Notes: generated by a model from the letters alone, not told the origin. A stretch of 64,000 nt of DNA from Gillisia lutea (GCF_021568705.1 NZ_JAKGTH010000006.1:496001-560000), one strand, 5' to 3'; shown: positions 19,202 to 28,636, counted from the stretch's first letter. A program made the numbers and translations.

Positions 19202-20647
19202 ATGGCATATACTGAAGACGATTTAAAGAAAGAGCTCGAAACGAAAGAATATGAATACGGATTTTATACAGATATTGAATCTGATACTTTCCCCGTAGGA
19301 TTAAATGAAGATATCGTTCGCGCAATTTCAAAAAAGAAAGAAGAACCGGAATGGATGACCGAGTGGCGACTGGAAGCATATCGCGCCTGGGAGAAAATGA
19401 TAGAACCGGAATGGGCAAATGTGCACTATACTAAGCCCGATTTTCAAAACATTTCTTATTATTCTGCTCCTAATAAAAAACCTAAATATGAAAGTTTAGA
19501 CGAGGTAGACCCTGAATTGAGAGCTACTTTTGAAAAGCTGGGTATTTCTCTGGACGAGCAAAAAGCCTTAGCAGGTGTTGCTGTAGATATTGTTATGGAC
19601 TCTGTTTCTGTAGCAACTACCTTCAAAAAGACCCTTGCAGAAAAAGGAATTATCTTTTGCTCCATTTCTGAAGCAATTAAAGAACACCCCGAGCTTGTAA
19701 AGAAATATATAGGATCGGTCGTTCCTAAAAAAGACAATTTCTATGCGGCGCTTAATTCTGCTGTATTTAGTGATGGTTCTTTTTGTTACATACCTAAAGG
19801 CGTACGCTGCCCTATGGAACTCTCTACGTATTTCAGAATTAATCAGGCCGGGACGGGGCAATTTGAAAGAACGTTGGTGATCGCCGATGAAGGAAGCTAT
19901 GTAAGTTACCTTGAAGGATGTACCGCACCATCTAGAGATGAGAATCAATTACACGCAGCGGTTGTCGAGCTTATTGCTTTAGACGATGCTGAAATAAAAT
20001 ACTCTACAGTTCAAAACTGGTTTCCAGGAAACAAAGAAGGAAAAGGTGGAGTTTACAACTTTGTAACAAAACGTGGAATTTGCGAAAAGAATGCAAAGAT
20101 CTCCTGGACACAAGTTGAAACAGGATCGGCCGTAACATGGAAATATCCTTCTTGTATCTTAAAAGGGGATAATTCTATTGGAGAATTCTATTCTATTGCC
20201 GTTACCAATAACTTTCAGCAGGCAGATACCGGAACAAAAATGATTCACTTAGGTAAGAACACCAAAAGTACCATTATATCTAAAGGTATATCTGCAGGAA
20301 AATCTCAAAACTCATATAGAGGTTTGGTTCAAATAAATAGTAGAGCTGAAAATGCTCGAAATTTCTCTCAGTGTGATTCTTTACTTATGGGAAATAAATG
20401 CGGAGCACATACTTTCCCGTATATAGAGGTGAAAAATAAATCGGCACAGGTAGAGCATGAAGCTACTACCAGCAAGATTGGAGAAGACCAAATTTTTTAT
20501 TGTAACCAGAGAGGAATTGATACCGAAAAAGCAATTGCATTAATTGTAAATGGTTTCAGTAAAGACGTATTGAACAAGCTGCCTATGGAATTTGCGGTAG
20601 AAGCTCAAAAATTATTGGAAATCTCTCTTGAAGGTTCTGTTGGATAA
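19202..20647 (+). CDS. sufB: Fe-S cluster scaffold subunit SufB
   Basis: Core scaffold on which [4Fe-4S] clusters are built, in complex with SufC and SufD. The 481-aa length from [10 protein letters not shown] equals the family norm; the frame extends 42 bp further upstream without homologous sequence. Typical segments are [37 protein letters not shown], and the C-terminal [20 protein letters not shown]. Its stop overlaps the next start (TAATG), so the lipoprotein that follows is translationally coupled. Confidence 0.97.
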   Translation: MAYTEDDLKKELETKEYEYGFYTDIESDTFPVGLNEDIVRAISKKKEEPEWMTEWRLEAYRAWEKMIEPEWANVHYTKPDFQNISYYSAPNKKPKYESLDEVDPELRATFEKLGISLDEQKALAGVAVDIVMDSVSVATTFKKTLAEKGIIFCSISEAIKEHPELVKKYIGSVVPKKDNFYAALNSAVFSDGSFCYIPKGVRCPMELSTYFRINQAGTGQFERTLVIADEGSYVSYLEGCTAPSRDENQLHAAVVELIALDDAEIKYSTVQNWFPGNKEGKGGVYNFVTKRGICEKNAKISWTQVETGSAVTWKYPSCILKGDNSIGEFYSIAVTNNFQQADTGTKMIHLGKNTKSTIISKGISAGKSQNSYRGLVQINSRAENARNFSQCDSLLMGNKCGAHTFPYIEVKNKSAQVEHEATTSKIGEDQIFYCNQRGIDTEKAIALIVNGFSKDVLNKLPMEFAVEAQKLLEISLEGSVG

Positions 20648-21033
20648 TGAAAAGGATTTTTTTCATACTTGCTCTGGCACTAGCATTTGTTGCCTGTGAA
20701 GAAACTAGGGAAAAACCTGTAGAATTGGTAAAACAACCTACGGAGGCCGATAGCATTAAAAGCTATCAGGGGAATTATATTGCCGTGGGAGAAGAAGCTG
20801 TCTTCAAGGGAAATCAATTCGTTTATCAGGTAAAGATGGACTCTTTAGCTAAGCAGTTAAAGCGCTCTATGGAAAATTATAAACTTGACAACGAATACAC
20901 ACTCCCAATAAGTATAAAAGGAAAAGTGACTGATAACCCTAGCAATACAGGGTTTTCAGAAATTATAGAAATAAAAGAAGTTCTGGATGTTCTTGCAAAG
21001 AAACGTCCGGAAAATATAGAAACGAAGAATTAA
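20647..21033 (+). CDS. Small lipoprotein between sufB and sufC
   Basis: A 128-aa product with a lipoprotein signal ([17 protein letters not shown], Cys17) and a short soluble domain (SYQGNYIAVGEEAVFKGNQF, then YTLPISIKGKVTDNPSNTGF). No family recognised. The start codon overlaps the sufB stop, and sufC follows after 36 bp, so it must be expressed with the Suf complex. An exported protein inside a cytoplasmic assembly operon is odd; a link to iron or redox sensing in the envelope is possible but unproven. Confidence 0.88.
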   Translation: MKRIFFILALALAFVACEETREKPVELVKQPTEADSIKSYQGNYIAVGEEAVFKGNQFVYQVKMDSLAKQLKRSMENYKLDNEYTLPISIKGKVTDNPSNTGFSEIIEIKEVLDVLAKKRPENIETKN

Positions 21034-21069
21034 ACTATCTGGGGAATCTCAGATGCATACCAAATTAAT

Positions 21070-21819
21070 ATGCTTAAAATAACTAATTTACACGCAAACA
21101 TAGAAGACAAAGAAATTCTTAAAGGGATCAATCTTGAAATCAACCCTGGAGAAGTTCATGCTATTATGGGACCTAACGGTTCTGGTAAAAGTACATTGTC
21201 TTCGGTAATCGCAGGGAAGGAAGAATACGAAATGACTGAAGGGGAAATCATCTTTGAAGGTGGAGACCTTACAGAATTAGATCCTGAAGAGCGTTCTCAC
21301 AAAGGTATTTTCTTATCATTCCAGTATCCTGTTGAGATTCCAGGTGTTTCGGTAACAAATTTTATGAAAGCATCGCTTAATGCACATAGAAAAGCGAATG
21401 GACAAGAAGATATGCCGGCCAACGAAATGCTGAAAATGATTCGTGAGAAATCAGAATTACTTGAAATGGATCGTAAATTTTTATCTCGTTCTCTTAATCA
21501 AGGATTTTCAGGAGGGGAGAAAAAACGTAATGAGATTTTTCAAATGGCAATGCTAAACCCCAAATTAGCAATTCTTGATGAAACCGATTCAGGTTTGGAT
21601 ATCGATGCCCTTAAAATTGTTGCTAATGGCGTTAATAAATTAAAAAGCAAGGATAATGCTGTATTAGTGATAACACATTACCAACGCTTACTTGACTATA
21701 TAGTACCAGATTTTGTACATGTAATGTTAGATGGAAAGATAGTAAAATCTGGAACTAAAGAATTGGCGTACGAGCTGGAAGAAAGAGGTTACGATTGGAT
21801 AAAACAGGAACAACTTTAA
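21070..21819 (+). CDS. sufC: Suf ATPase SufC
   Basis: ABC-type ATPase that drives cluster assembly on SufBD. Walker A GPNGSGKSTLSSV near residue 34, Q-loop SFQYPVEIPG, signature FSGGEKKRNE near 152, Walker B LAILDETDSGLD near 170 and the H-loop VITHYQRLLDY are all present. 249 aa is the normal length. Confidence 0.97.
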   Translation: MLKITNLHANIEDKEILKGINLEINPGEVHAIMGPNGSGKSTLSSVIAGKEEYEMTEGEIIFEGGDLTELDPEERSHKGIFLSFQYPVEIPGVSVTNFMKASLNAHRKANGQEDMPANEMLKMIREKSELLEMDRKFLSRSLNQGFSGGEKKRNEIFQMAMLNPKLAILDETDSGLDIDALKIVANGVNKLKSKDNAVLVITHYQRLLDYIVPDFVHVMLDGKIVKSGTKELAYELEERGYDWIKQEQL

Positions 21820-21880
21820 GAGCTAGACCACTAATTCTTACAACCTGTTTACCAACTATTCTCAACATGAAATTGAAACA

Positions 21881-23194
21881 ATGGAACTAAAAGATAAATT
21901 AATATCCTCCTTTTTAGCTTTTGAAGAAGCTTTTGATGTGGATTCAGACATACACGAAGTAAGAAGTAACGCCATAAAGGAGTTTGAAAGCCTTGGTTTT
22001 CCTAGTAAAAAGGAAGAAGACTGGAAGTACACTTCTTTGAATACGGTTTTAAAGCACGATTATAGTGTCTTTCCTAAAAAAGAAGACGCCCTAGAATATC
22101 GTGACATCAAGAAATATCTTATTCACGATATAGATACCTATAAACTTGTTTTTATAGACGGGATCTATTCTTCACATCTTTCAGAAACTACACACGACAA
22201 GATAGATGTTTGTTTAATGTCTTCAGCTTTAAGCAAGTCAAAATACAAACCTATTATAGATGCTTATTTTAATAAAATAGTGCCAAAAAATGGGTTGAAT
22301 TCCCTGAACACTGCTTTTTCAAAAGAAGGGGCATTTATTCATATCCATAAAAATAAGCTGGCAGATAAACCAATTCAAATTGTCAATTTCTCTACCGGGA
22401 ACGAATCTGCATTAATGGTGCAGCCTCGTAACCTAATTGTTGTAGACGAGAACTCTCAAGCTCAGATCATTGAACGGCATCAAAGTTTGACAGATCATCC
22501 TGTGTTTACCAATTCGGTAACAGAGATCTTTGCAGGAAAACGTGCTATTGTAGATTATTACAAGATACAGAATGACAGAGCTTCAGCTTCACTAATAGAC
22601 AACACTTTTGTTGAACAGCAAGAAGAAAGCGTTTGTTCTATGCATACTTTTTCTTTTGGAGGGAAATTAACAAGAAATAATCTTAATTTCTACCAGCGTG
22701 GAGAACGATGCGATTCAACCATGAAAGGGATTACAATTATTGAAGATAAACAACACGTCGATCACAATACCTTGGTGCATCACATCTTCCCTAATTGCGA
22801 GAGTCACCAGGATTATAAAGGTATTTTTGATGAGAATTCTACAGGAGTTTTCAACGGGAAAGTACTGGTTGAAAAAGAAGCCCAGAAGATCAACGCATTT
22901 CAATCTAATAATAACATTTTGTTAGACGATAAGGCTACCATCAATTCAAAACCGCAATTAGAAATTTTTGCTGATGATGTTAAATGTAGTCATGGTTGTA
23001 CTATTGGTCAGTTAGATGAAGAGTCTTTATTCTACCTTCGAGCAAGAGGAATTCCTTTAAAAGAAGCCAGAGCTTTATTAATGTATGCTTTTGCAAACAA
23101 CGTTTTGGAAAGTGTAAGAATCCCTGAACTTAAAAAGAGAATTACCTCTCAAATAGCATTAAAATTAGGAGTTAGTCTAGGTTTCGACCTTTAA
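21881..23194 (+). CDS. sufD: Suf scaffold subunit SufD
   Basis: Partner of SufB, thought to help iron entry and cluster formation. The 437-aa protein has the N-terminal WKYTSLN motif and the C-terminal beta-helix signature VKCSHGCTIGQLDEESLFYLRARG with its conserved Cys-His pair. Spacing of 61 bp to sufC and 33 bp to sufS supports one operon. Confidence 0.96.
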   Translation: MELKDKLISSFLAFEEAFDVDSDIHEVRSNAIKEFESLGFPSKKEEDWKYTSLNTVLKHDYSVFPKKEDALEYRDIKKYLIHDIDTYKLVFIDGIYSSHLSETTHDKIDVCLMSSALSKSKYKPIIDAYFNKIVPKNGLNSLNTAFSKEGAFIHIHKNKLADKPIQIVNFSTGNESALMVQPRNLIVVDENSQAQIIERHQSLTDHPVFTNSVTEIFAGKRAIVDYYKIQNDRASASLIDNTFVEQQEESVCSMHTFSFGGKLTRNNLNFYQRGERCDSTMKGITIIEDKQHVDHNTLVHHIFPNCESHQDYKGIFDENSTGVFNGKVLVEKEAQKINAFQSNNNILLDDKATINSKPQLEIFADDVKCSHGCTIGQLDEESLFYLRARGIPLKEARALLMYAFANNVLESVRIPELKKRITSQIALKLGVSLGFDL

Positions 23195-23227
23195 TAACAA
23201 GCATAAAAGCTCACTAAGATAAGAAGT

Positions 23228-24466
23228 ATGAAAGTTGCCGCAGAAAACCTAGCACTTAATATAGAGAATATCCGTAATGATTTTCCTATCCTAAAAAGGA
23301 AGGTGAATGGATATCCTTTGGTGTATTTTGATAATGCTGCGACTTCTCAAACTCCTCAACAGGTAATAGATGCCATTGTAGATTATTATTCCAACTACAA
23401 CGCAAACATCCATAGAGGTGTACATACTTTATCTCAGGAAGCTACCGATAAATATGAAGCAGCGAGAAAGACAGTGCAAACTCATTTCAACGCTGCAAAG
23501 TCGCATGAAATAATTTTTACTTCAGGAACTACCCACGGAATTAATCTTGTGGCCAGTGGATTTGCATCACTTTTAGAAGAAGGAGATGAAGTTATAGTTT
23601 CTGCCCTAGAGCATCATTCCAACATCGTTCCTTGGCAAATGCTTTGTGAAAAAACAGGAGCTTTGTTGAAAGTAATTCCAATGAATAATGAAGGGGAATT
23701 AGTGGTGGATAAATTTCAACAACTACTTTCAAACAAGACAAAAGTTGTTTTTTTAAATCACGTGTCCAATGCTTTAGGAACTATTAATCCCATTGAAAAA
23801 ATTATAACTGAGGCTCATAAAGTTGGAGCTGCAGTATTAATTGATGGTGCACAGGCTGCACCACATATTAAAGCCGATGTTCAAGCTTTAGATGTTGATT
23901 TTTACGTAGCATCTGCTCATAAGATGTGTGGACCAACCGGAGTTGGGGTTTTATATGGAAAAGAAGAGTGGTTGAACAAATTACCTCCATATCAGGGTGG
24001 CGGGGAAATGATTGCAACAGTAAGCTTTGAAAAAACCACTTATGCCGATCTGCCTCATAAATTTGAAGCTGGAACTCCCAATATTTGTGGAGGTATTGCT
24101 TTTGGTGTTGCACTCGATTATATGAATGCTATTGGATTTGATAAAATAGCATCCTATGAAGAGGAATTGCTACATTATGGGACAGAAAAACTTCTGAAAA
24201 TCGAAGGGTTGAAAATCTACGGAACGTCTACTAAGAAAACTGCTGTAATCTCCTTCAACATTGAAGGAATACATCCTTACGACATAGGTACTATAGTAGA
24301 CAAATTAGGAATTGCCGTGCGAACAGGGCATCATTGTGCGCAGCCAATTATGGATTTTTATAAGATCCCGGGTACTGTACGTGCTTCATTTTTATTTTAT
24401 AATACCAAAGAAGAAATTGACTTACTTGTAGAAGCCGTAAAACGCGCTAAATCTATGCTGCAATAG
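23228..24466 (+). CDS. sufS: Cysteine desulfurase SufS
   Basis: PLP enzyme taking sulfur from cysteine for cluster assembly. PLP lysine is in VASAHKMCGPTGVGVLYG, the PLP-phosphate contact is in FTSGTTHGINLVA, the His of EHHSNIVPWQ is present, and the persulfide Cys lies in RTGHHCAQPIMDF near residue 370. 412 aa is usual for group II desulfurases. A terminator follows 27 bp after the stop. Confidence 0.97.
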   Translation: MKVAAENLALNIENIRNDFPILKRKVNGYPLVYFDNAATSQTPQQVIDAIVDYYSNYNANIHRGVHTLSQEATDKYEAARKTVQTHFNAAKSHEIIFTSGTTHGINLVASGFASLLEEGDEVIVSALEHHSNIVPWQMLCEKTGALLKVIPMNNEGELVVDKFQQLLSNKTKVVFLNHVSNALGTINPIEKIITEAHKVGAAVLIDGAQAAPHIKADVQALDVDFYVASAHKMCGPTGVGVLYGKEEWLNKLPPYQGGGEMIATVSFEKTTYADLPHKFEAGTPNICGGIAFGVALDYMNAIGFDKIASYEEELLHYGTEKLLKIEGLKIYGTSTKKTAVISFNIEGIHPYDIGTIVDKLGIAVRTGHHCAQPIMDFYKIPGTVRASFLFYNTKEEIDLLVEAVKRAKSMLQ

Positions 24467-24493
24467 TAAGACTACCAATATTTACCTTTATTG

Positions 24494-24527
24494 AAAATGC
24501 GCCTATACTGTTTAGGTGCATTTTTTT
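24494..24527 (+). terminator. Terminator after sufS
   Basis: AAAATGCGCCTA (24494-24505) pairs with TAGGTGCATTTT (24513-24524), one G-T wobble, 7-nt loop, then more Ts. It closes the sufA-sufS unit. Confidence 0.85.
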
Positions 24528-24559
24528 GTAGTATCTTAATTGTTATAATTTTAAAAGCT

Positions 24560-24994
24560 ATGAAATATATTTTCCTCACCTTATTTACAACTATGAGCAT
24601 TTTGGCTTGTTCTTCCTTAAAAAACGAACAGGTTAACGACTATGTTATAACCTACAATGCTTATTCTAGAGGGTTTTCTAGCACTTATATAATTGATAAA
24701 AATCAAATTACAGTTAAAAACGGCAGGGATGACGATCAGGTAAAATCAAGTGTGATTTCATCTGCGGAAAGAAAAAAATTGGATTTAATTTTAAAATCAA
24801 TAAATTTATCACAACTAAATGACTACCAACCTCCTAGCGAAGAAAGAACAAGAGACGCAGCACCACACGCCGATCTAAGTATTCAATTTAAAGGCAAGAC
24901 TTATACATCTCAAACTTTCGATCATGGAAATCCCCCATTACAAATAGAAGCATTGACTAAGACTATAATAAGATTGGCGGAAACTGTTGAATAG
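24560..24994 (+). CDS. Lipoprotein between sufS and sufE
   Basis: A 144-aa predicted lipoprotein (MKYIFLTLFTTMSILAC, Cys17) with no recognised family; the mature part includes VITYNAYSRGFSSTYIIDKN and SIQFKGKTYTSQTFDHG. The frame is open for 69 bp upstream to an ATG at 24491, but that region is the sufS terminator hairpin, so the internal ATG just before a perfect lipoprotein signal is chosen. It lies outside both suf transcription units by the terminator and promoter seen, so its link to Suf is positional. Confidence 0.82.
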   Translation: MKYIFLTLFTTMSILACSSLKNEQVNDYVITYNAYSRGFSSTYIIDKNQITVKNGRDDDQVKSSVISSAERKKLDLILKSINLSQLNDYQPPSEERTRDAAPHADLSIQFKGKTYTSQTFDHGNPPLQIEALTKTIIRLAETVE

Positions 24995-25017
24995 CACTTC
25001 CTGTTATTGTACTTTTG
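24987..25017 (+). promoter_or_regulatory. Internal promoter of sufE unit
   Basis: TTG (24987-24989) and TACTTTTG (25010-25017) with 20 nt between them match the Bacteroidetes consensus. The TTG lies in the last codons of the preceding lipoprotein gene; the sufE ATG is 16 nt after the element. Confidence 0.78.
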
Positions 25018-25033
25018 CATAAAATATATAGCA

Positions 25034-25456
25034 ATGAATATAAAAGAAATTCAGCAAGATATAATTGAAGAATTCTCCATGTTTGATGACTGGATGCAGC
25101 GCTATGAATATATGATAGAGCTTGGGAAATCTTTGCCGCTAATAGATGAAAAATACAAAGTTGATGAAAATTTGATAAAAGGTTGCCAAAGCAAGGTATG
25201 GGTACATGCAGAGCTGGAAGGCGATAAGTTGGTTTTTACCGCTGATAGTGATGCCATTATAACCAAAGGTATTGTAGCAATTCTTATTCGTGCATTTTCA
25301 AATCAGCATCCATCTGATATTCTCGAGGCTGACACACAGTTTATTGATGAAATTGGCTTAAAAGAACATCTTTCCCCTACCAGAGCAAATGGATTGGTGA
25401 GCATGATCAAACAACTAAAAATGTATGCAATTGCATACCAAACACAATTAGATTAA
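25034..25456 (+). CDS. sufE: Sulfur acceptor SufE
   Basis: Accepts persulfide from SufS and passes it to SufB. The 140-aa protein has the SufE pattern: FSMFDDWMQRYEYMIELGKSLP, active Cys in LIKGCQSKVWVHAE near residue 50, and ANGLVSMIKQLKMYA at the C-terminus. An open frame upstream of the ATG runs through the promoter and is not used. Confidence 0.95.
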   Translation: MNIKEIQQDIIEEFSMFDDWMQRYEYMIELGKSLPLIDEKYKVDENLIKGCQSKVWVHAELEGDKLVFTADSDAIITKGIVAILIRAFSNQHPSDILEADTQFIDEIGLKEHLSPTRANGLVSMIKQLKMYAIAYQTQLD

Positions 25457-25458
25457 TA

Positions 25459-25782
25459 ATGGAAGAAGAAATAAACACACAGGAATTAGGTGAGAAAATT
25501 GTAAGGGTATTAAAGACCATTTACGACCCTGAAATCCCTGTAGATATATATGAGCTAGGTCTTATTTACGATGTCATGGTTAACACCGATTATGATGTAA
25601 AGATTCTTATGACCTTAACTACTCCAAACTGCCCAGTAGCAGAAACTTTACCTAGAGAAGTAGAGGAAAAAGTAAAATCTCTAGATACAGTGAAAGATTG
25701 TGAGGTCGAAATAACTTTCGATCCGCCATGGACACAGGAGTTAATGAGTGAAGAAGCTAAGTTGGAATTAGGACTGTTATAA
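25459..25782 (+). CDS. sufT: SufT/MIP18-family Fe-S maturation factor (DUF59)
   Basis: A 107-aa DUF59 protein with the family signature IYDPEIPVDIYELGLIYDV, TTPNCPVAETLPREVEEKV (the conserved Cys) and ITFDPPWTQELMSEEAKLELG. Members assist Fe-S protein maturation. It begins 2 bp after sufE. Confidence 0.93.
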   Translation: MEEEINTQELGEKIVRVLKTIYDPEIPVDIYELGLIYDVMVNTDYDVKILMTLTTPNCPVAETLPREVEEKVKSLDTVKDCEVEITFDPPWTQELMSEEAKLELGLL

Positions 25783-25814
25783 TCCTTTAGCATAAGAATA
25801 TAATTATTTGAAAT

Positions 25815-26327
25815 ATGTCTACTGAAATTATTAATCGCGTAGCGAATAGCAAACTAGTTACTTTTGATCTGGAAGATTATTATCCTATCGGCAACAGAGT
25901 ACTCTTTGATATTAAAGACTGGCTTTTGGAAGGTTTTGTGCTTAAAGAAATTTCTTTTAGAGAACAGGCTAAGGAGCATGACTGGAACCAATATCAGGAT
26001 AGCTACGTAGCACTTACCTGCTCTACCGATGCAATAATTCCGGCATGGGCATATATGCTTTTGGCTACCTACCTGCAGCCATTTGCTAAAAAAGTTGTTA
26101 CCGGCGATTTAGAAATACTAGATACCATTCTTTATACAGAAATTATCCAGAACCTGGATATTACTAATCTTACTGGAAAACCTGTAATTATTAAAGGTTG
26201 TTCTAATAAACCGGTTCCTAAGAATGCCTATTTACTTTTAATCGAAAGGCTGCAACCCGTGGCAAAAAGTCTTCTTTATGGAGAAGCCTGTTCCTCGGTG
26301 CCACTTTTCAAGCAAAAACAATCCTAA
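25815..26327 (+). CDS. DUF2480 family protein
   Basis: A 170-aa cytoplasmic protein of a family largely restricted to Bacteroidetes and of unknown function. Typical stretches are NRVANSKLVTFDLEDYYPIG, LFDIKDWLLEGFVLKE, and KEHDWNQYQDSYVAL. Two cysteines, LTCSTDAIIPAWAYM and IIKGCSNKPVPKNAYLL, sit in similar contexts (each followed by a short PxxAY/M stretch), hinting at an internal duplication. Position directly after sufE-sufT suggests a part in Fe-S assembly, by context only. Confidence 0.92.
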   Translation: MSTEIINRVANSKLVTFDLEDYYPIGNRVLFDIKDWLLEGFVLKEISFREQAKEHDWNQYQDSYVALTCSTDAIIPAWAYMLLATYLQPFAKKVVTGDLEILDTILYTEIIQNLDITNLTGKPVIIKGCSNKPVPKNAYLLLIERLQPVAKSLLYGEACSSVPLFKQKQS

Positions 26328-26339
26328 CAACCTAACAAA

Positions 26340-27245
26340 ATGAAAAAACTAGTACTATTATTAGCTGTTCTTTTTGCCGCAAACCTAGTTTCAGCACAGG
26401 AAGAAGAAAAAAAAGAAGACGAAGTACCACCAAACGGATGGTCTAAAACAGGAACTATTCAACTTTTATTCAATCAATCTTCATTCAATAATGAGTGGAT
26501 TGGGGGAGGAACTTCAAGCATCGCAGGTAATCTTACCCTAAATTATGATTTCAACTATAGAATGGATGATTTCACATGGGACAATAAAATACTTGCCAAC
26601 TATGGTCTTACTAAATTAAAAGGAGATGATTACGCTAGAAAAACAAGTGATCGTTTGGAATTCAATTCTATCGCAGGAAAGCAATTACCAAATTCCAACT
26701 GGTATTACTCTTATTTTTTAAATTTCAGAACTCAGTTCACTAAAGGTTATGTGTATAGTGAAGATGCTGAGACCGGGGAAACCATTAGAACCGAAACCAC
26801 ACACTTTTTATCTCCGGGATACCTGCAAACAGGACCGGGCATGATGTGGAAGAAGAATGAGAATTTGTATGTTAATATAGCACCTGCAACAGCAAGATTA
26901 ATATTTGTAGACAGCGATTTCACTTCTACTCCGGGATATGTTGATGGTCAATATTTTGGTGTAGACCAAGGAAAATCTACAAGATTTGAATTTGGAGCAT
27001 CTGTTAGTGCATTCGCAAAATATGAAATTCTAGAAAACGTAGTTATGGAACATTCTCTTGGATTGTATTCTAACTATTTAGACAAACCGGGCAATATAGA
27101 TATCGATTATTTGATGAACCTTCAATTGGGAATCAACAAATACATATCTGCCAACTTATTATTTCAAGCTATTTACGACGATAATGCCGTTGCTGCATTT
27201 CAAATTAGAGAAGTATTTGGTCTTGGTTTAAACTATAACTTCTAA
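26340..27245 (+). CDS. DUF3078 outer-membrane-type protein
   Basis: A 301-aa protein with a Sec signal peptide (MKKLVLLLAVLFAANLVSAQ) and alternating aromatic beta-strands ending in Phe (REVFGLGLNYNF), typical of an outer-membrane beta-barrel. The WSKTGTIQLLFNQSSFNNEW and NEWIGGGTSSIAGNLTLN stretches are DUF3078 hallmarks. It starts 12 bp after DUF2480 and ends the sufE unit, which is followed by a terminator. Function unknown. Confidence 0.92.
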   Translation: MKKLVLLLAVLFAANLVSAQEEEKKEDEVPPNGWSKTGTIQLLFNQSSFNNEWIGGGTSSIAGNLTLNYDFNYRMDDFTWDNKILANYGLTKLKGDDYARKTSDRLEFNSIAGKQLPNSNWYYSYFLNFRTQFTKGYVYSEDAETGETIRTETTHFLSPGYLQTGPGMMWKKNENLYVNIAPATARLIFVDSDFTSTPGYVDGQYFGVDQGKSTRFEFGASVSAFAKYEILENVVMEHSLGLYSNYLDKPGNIDIDYLMNLQLGINKYISANLLFQAIYDDNAVAAFQIREVFGLGLNYNF

Positions 27246-27274
27246 CAGGATTTAGCATTATAGCTATATTTTTT

Positions 27275-27305
27275 AAAAGTCCGGAGCAGTTTGCATCGGA
27301 CTTTT
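27275..27305 (+). terminator. Terminator of the sufE-DUF3078 unit
   Basis: AAAAGTCCG (27275-27283) pairs with CGGACTTTT (27297-27305), 13-nt loop, then a T-run. Confidence 0.9.
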
Positions 27306-27379
27306 TTTATTCCCTTTTTTAAGGAGTTAAATTTTTGTTGAATTTCAATAACTTAAAATCGGTATTGCATACTATTGTG

Positions 27380-27387
27380 TAACTTTG
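27380..27387 (+). promoter_or_regulatory. -7 element directly before hflX
   Basis: TAACTTTG matches the Bacteroidetes -7 element exactly and ends 5 nt before the hflX ATG, which would give a leaderless or near-leaderless transcript. No TTG at 17-23 nt upstream was found, so confidence is limited. Confidence 0.55.
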
Positions 27388-27392
27388 CTTCT

Positions 27393-28613
27393 ATGATAGA
27401 AAAGACTGACTTAACATACGAGAAGGCTGTTTTAATAGGGATTGTTACCAGAGAGCAGGATGAAGATAAATTGAATGAATATTTAGACGAACTCGAATTT
27501 CTTACCTATACCGCCGGAGGGGAAGTATTAAAACGCTTCACTCAAAAAATGGATAAGCCTAATCCAAAAACATTTATTGGAACAGGTAAAATTAATGATG
27601 TAAAGGAATTTATAGAAGTTAATGAAGTGGGAACGGCCATATTTGATGATGAGCTAACTCCTGCACAGCAAAAGAATATTGAAAAAATACTAAACTGTAA
27701 GGTTCTGGATAGAACCAACCTTATATTAGATATCTTTGCTCAGCGCGCGCAGACCAGTAATGCAAGAACACAGGTAGAACTCGCTCAATATCAATATTTA
27801 TTACCTCGCCTTGCCGGAATGTGGACACACTTAGAGCGCCAGCGTGGAGGTATAGGTATGCGTGGTCCAGGGGAAACAGAAATTGAAACTGACCGCCGAA
27901 TAGTACGCGATAAGATCTCCCTTCTGAAGAAAAAAATTGAGACCATAGATAAACAAATGGGTGTTCAGCGTGGAAATCGCGGACAACTCATTCGTGTTGC
28001 TTTAGTAGGTTATACCAACGTAGGAAAATCTACTTTGATGAACGTGATTAGCAAAAGTGAAGTTTTCGCCGAAAATAAACTATTTGCAACTTTAGATACT
28101 ACCGTTAGAAAGGTAGTTATAAGAAACTTACCTTTCCTTCTTACCGATACAGTAGGATTTATTAGAAAACTCCCTACACAATTGGTAGAGTCTTTTAAAT
28201 CTACTTTAGATGAAGTTAGAGAAGCAGATTTGCTGTTGCACGTGGTAGATATTTCTCATCCCAACTTTGAAGAACATATTGCTTCTGTTAATCAAACTCT
28301 GGCCGATATTAAGAGCGCAGATAAACCTACTATTATGGTTTTCAATAAAATTGATGCTTTTCAGGAAGAAAAGATCGATGAAGATGACCTGGTAACTGAA
28401 AAAACTGAAGTCCATTATTCTCTGGAAGATTGGAAGCAGACTTGGATGAACCGAATGGGTGATGACGTATTATTCATTTCTGCATTGAATAAAGACAATA
28501 TGGAAGAGTTCAGAAAAAAAGTTTATGAGAAAGTAAGAGGAATACATGTAACTCGCTTTCCCTATAACAACTTCTTGTATCATGAATATGACGAACAGGG
28601 AGAAGAAGAGTAG
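27393..28613 (+). CDS. hflX: GTPase HflX (ribosome-splitting factor)
   Basis: Ribosome-associated GTPase that splits or rescues stalled ribosomes under stress. The N-terminal HflX domain (GGEVLKRFTQKMDKPNPKTF) is followed by a coiled coil (LERQRGGIGMRGPGETEIE), then the G domain: G1 GYTNVGKSTL, G2/G3 TLDTTVRKV and LTDTVGFIRKLP, G4 FNKIDAF, G5 ISALN. 406 aa. An in-frame TTG 18 bp upstream lies inside the -7 element and is rejected as start. Confidence 0.95.
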   Translation: MIEKTDLTYEKAVLIGIVTREQDEDKLNEYLDELEFLTYTAGGEVLKRFTQKMDKPNPKTFIGTGKINDVKEFIEVNEVGTAIFDDELTPAQQKNIEKILNCKVLDRTNLILDIFAQRAQTSNARTQVELAQYQYLLPRLAGMWTHLERQRGGIGMRGPGETEIETDRRIVRDKISLLKKKIETIDKQMGVQRGNRGQLIRVALVGYTNVGKSTLMNVISKSEVFAENKLFATLDTTVRKVVIRNLPFLLTDTVGFIRKLPTQLVESFKSTLDEVREADLLLHVVDISHPNFEEHIASVNQTLADIKSADKPTIMVFNKIDAFQEEKIDEDDLVTEKTEVHYSLEDWKQTWMNRMGDDVLFISALNKDNMEEFRKKVYEKVRGIHVTRFPYNNFLYHEYDEQGEEE

Positions 28614-28636
28614 CATTTTTTAATCTTAAGTTAAAG

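Noticed and set aside
24491-24559. Earlier start of the lipoprotein after sufS
   Set aside because: The region is a strong terminator hairpin and the residues would destroy the lipoprotein signal.
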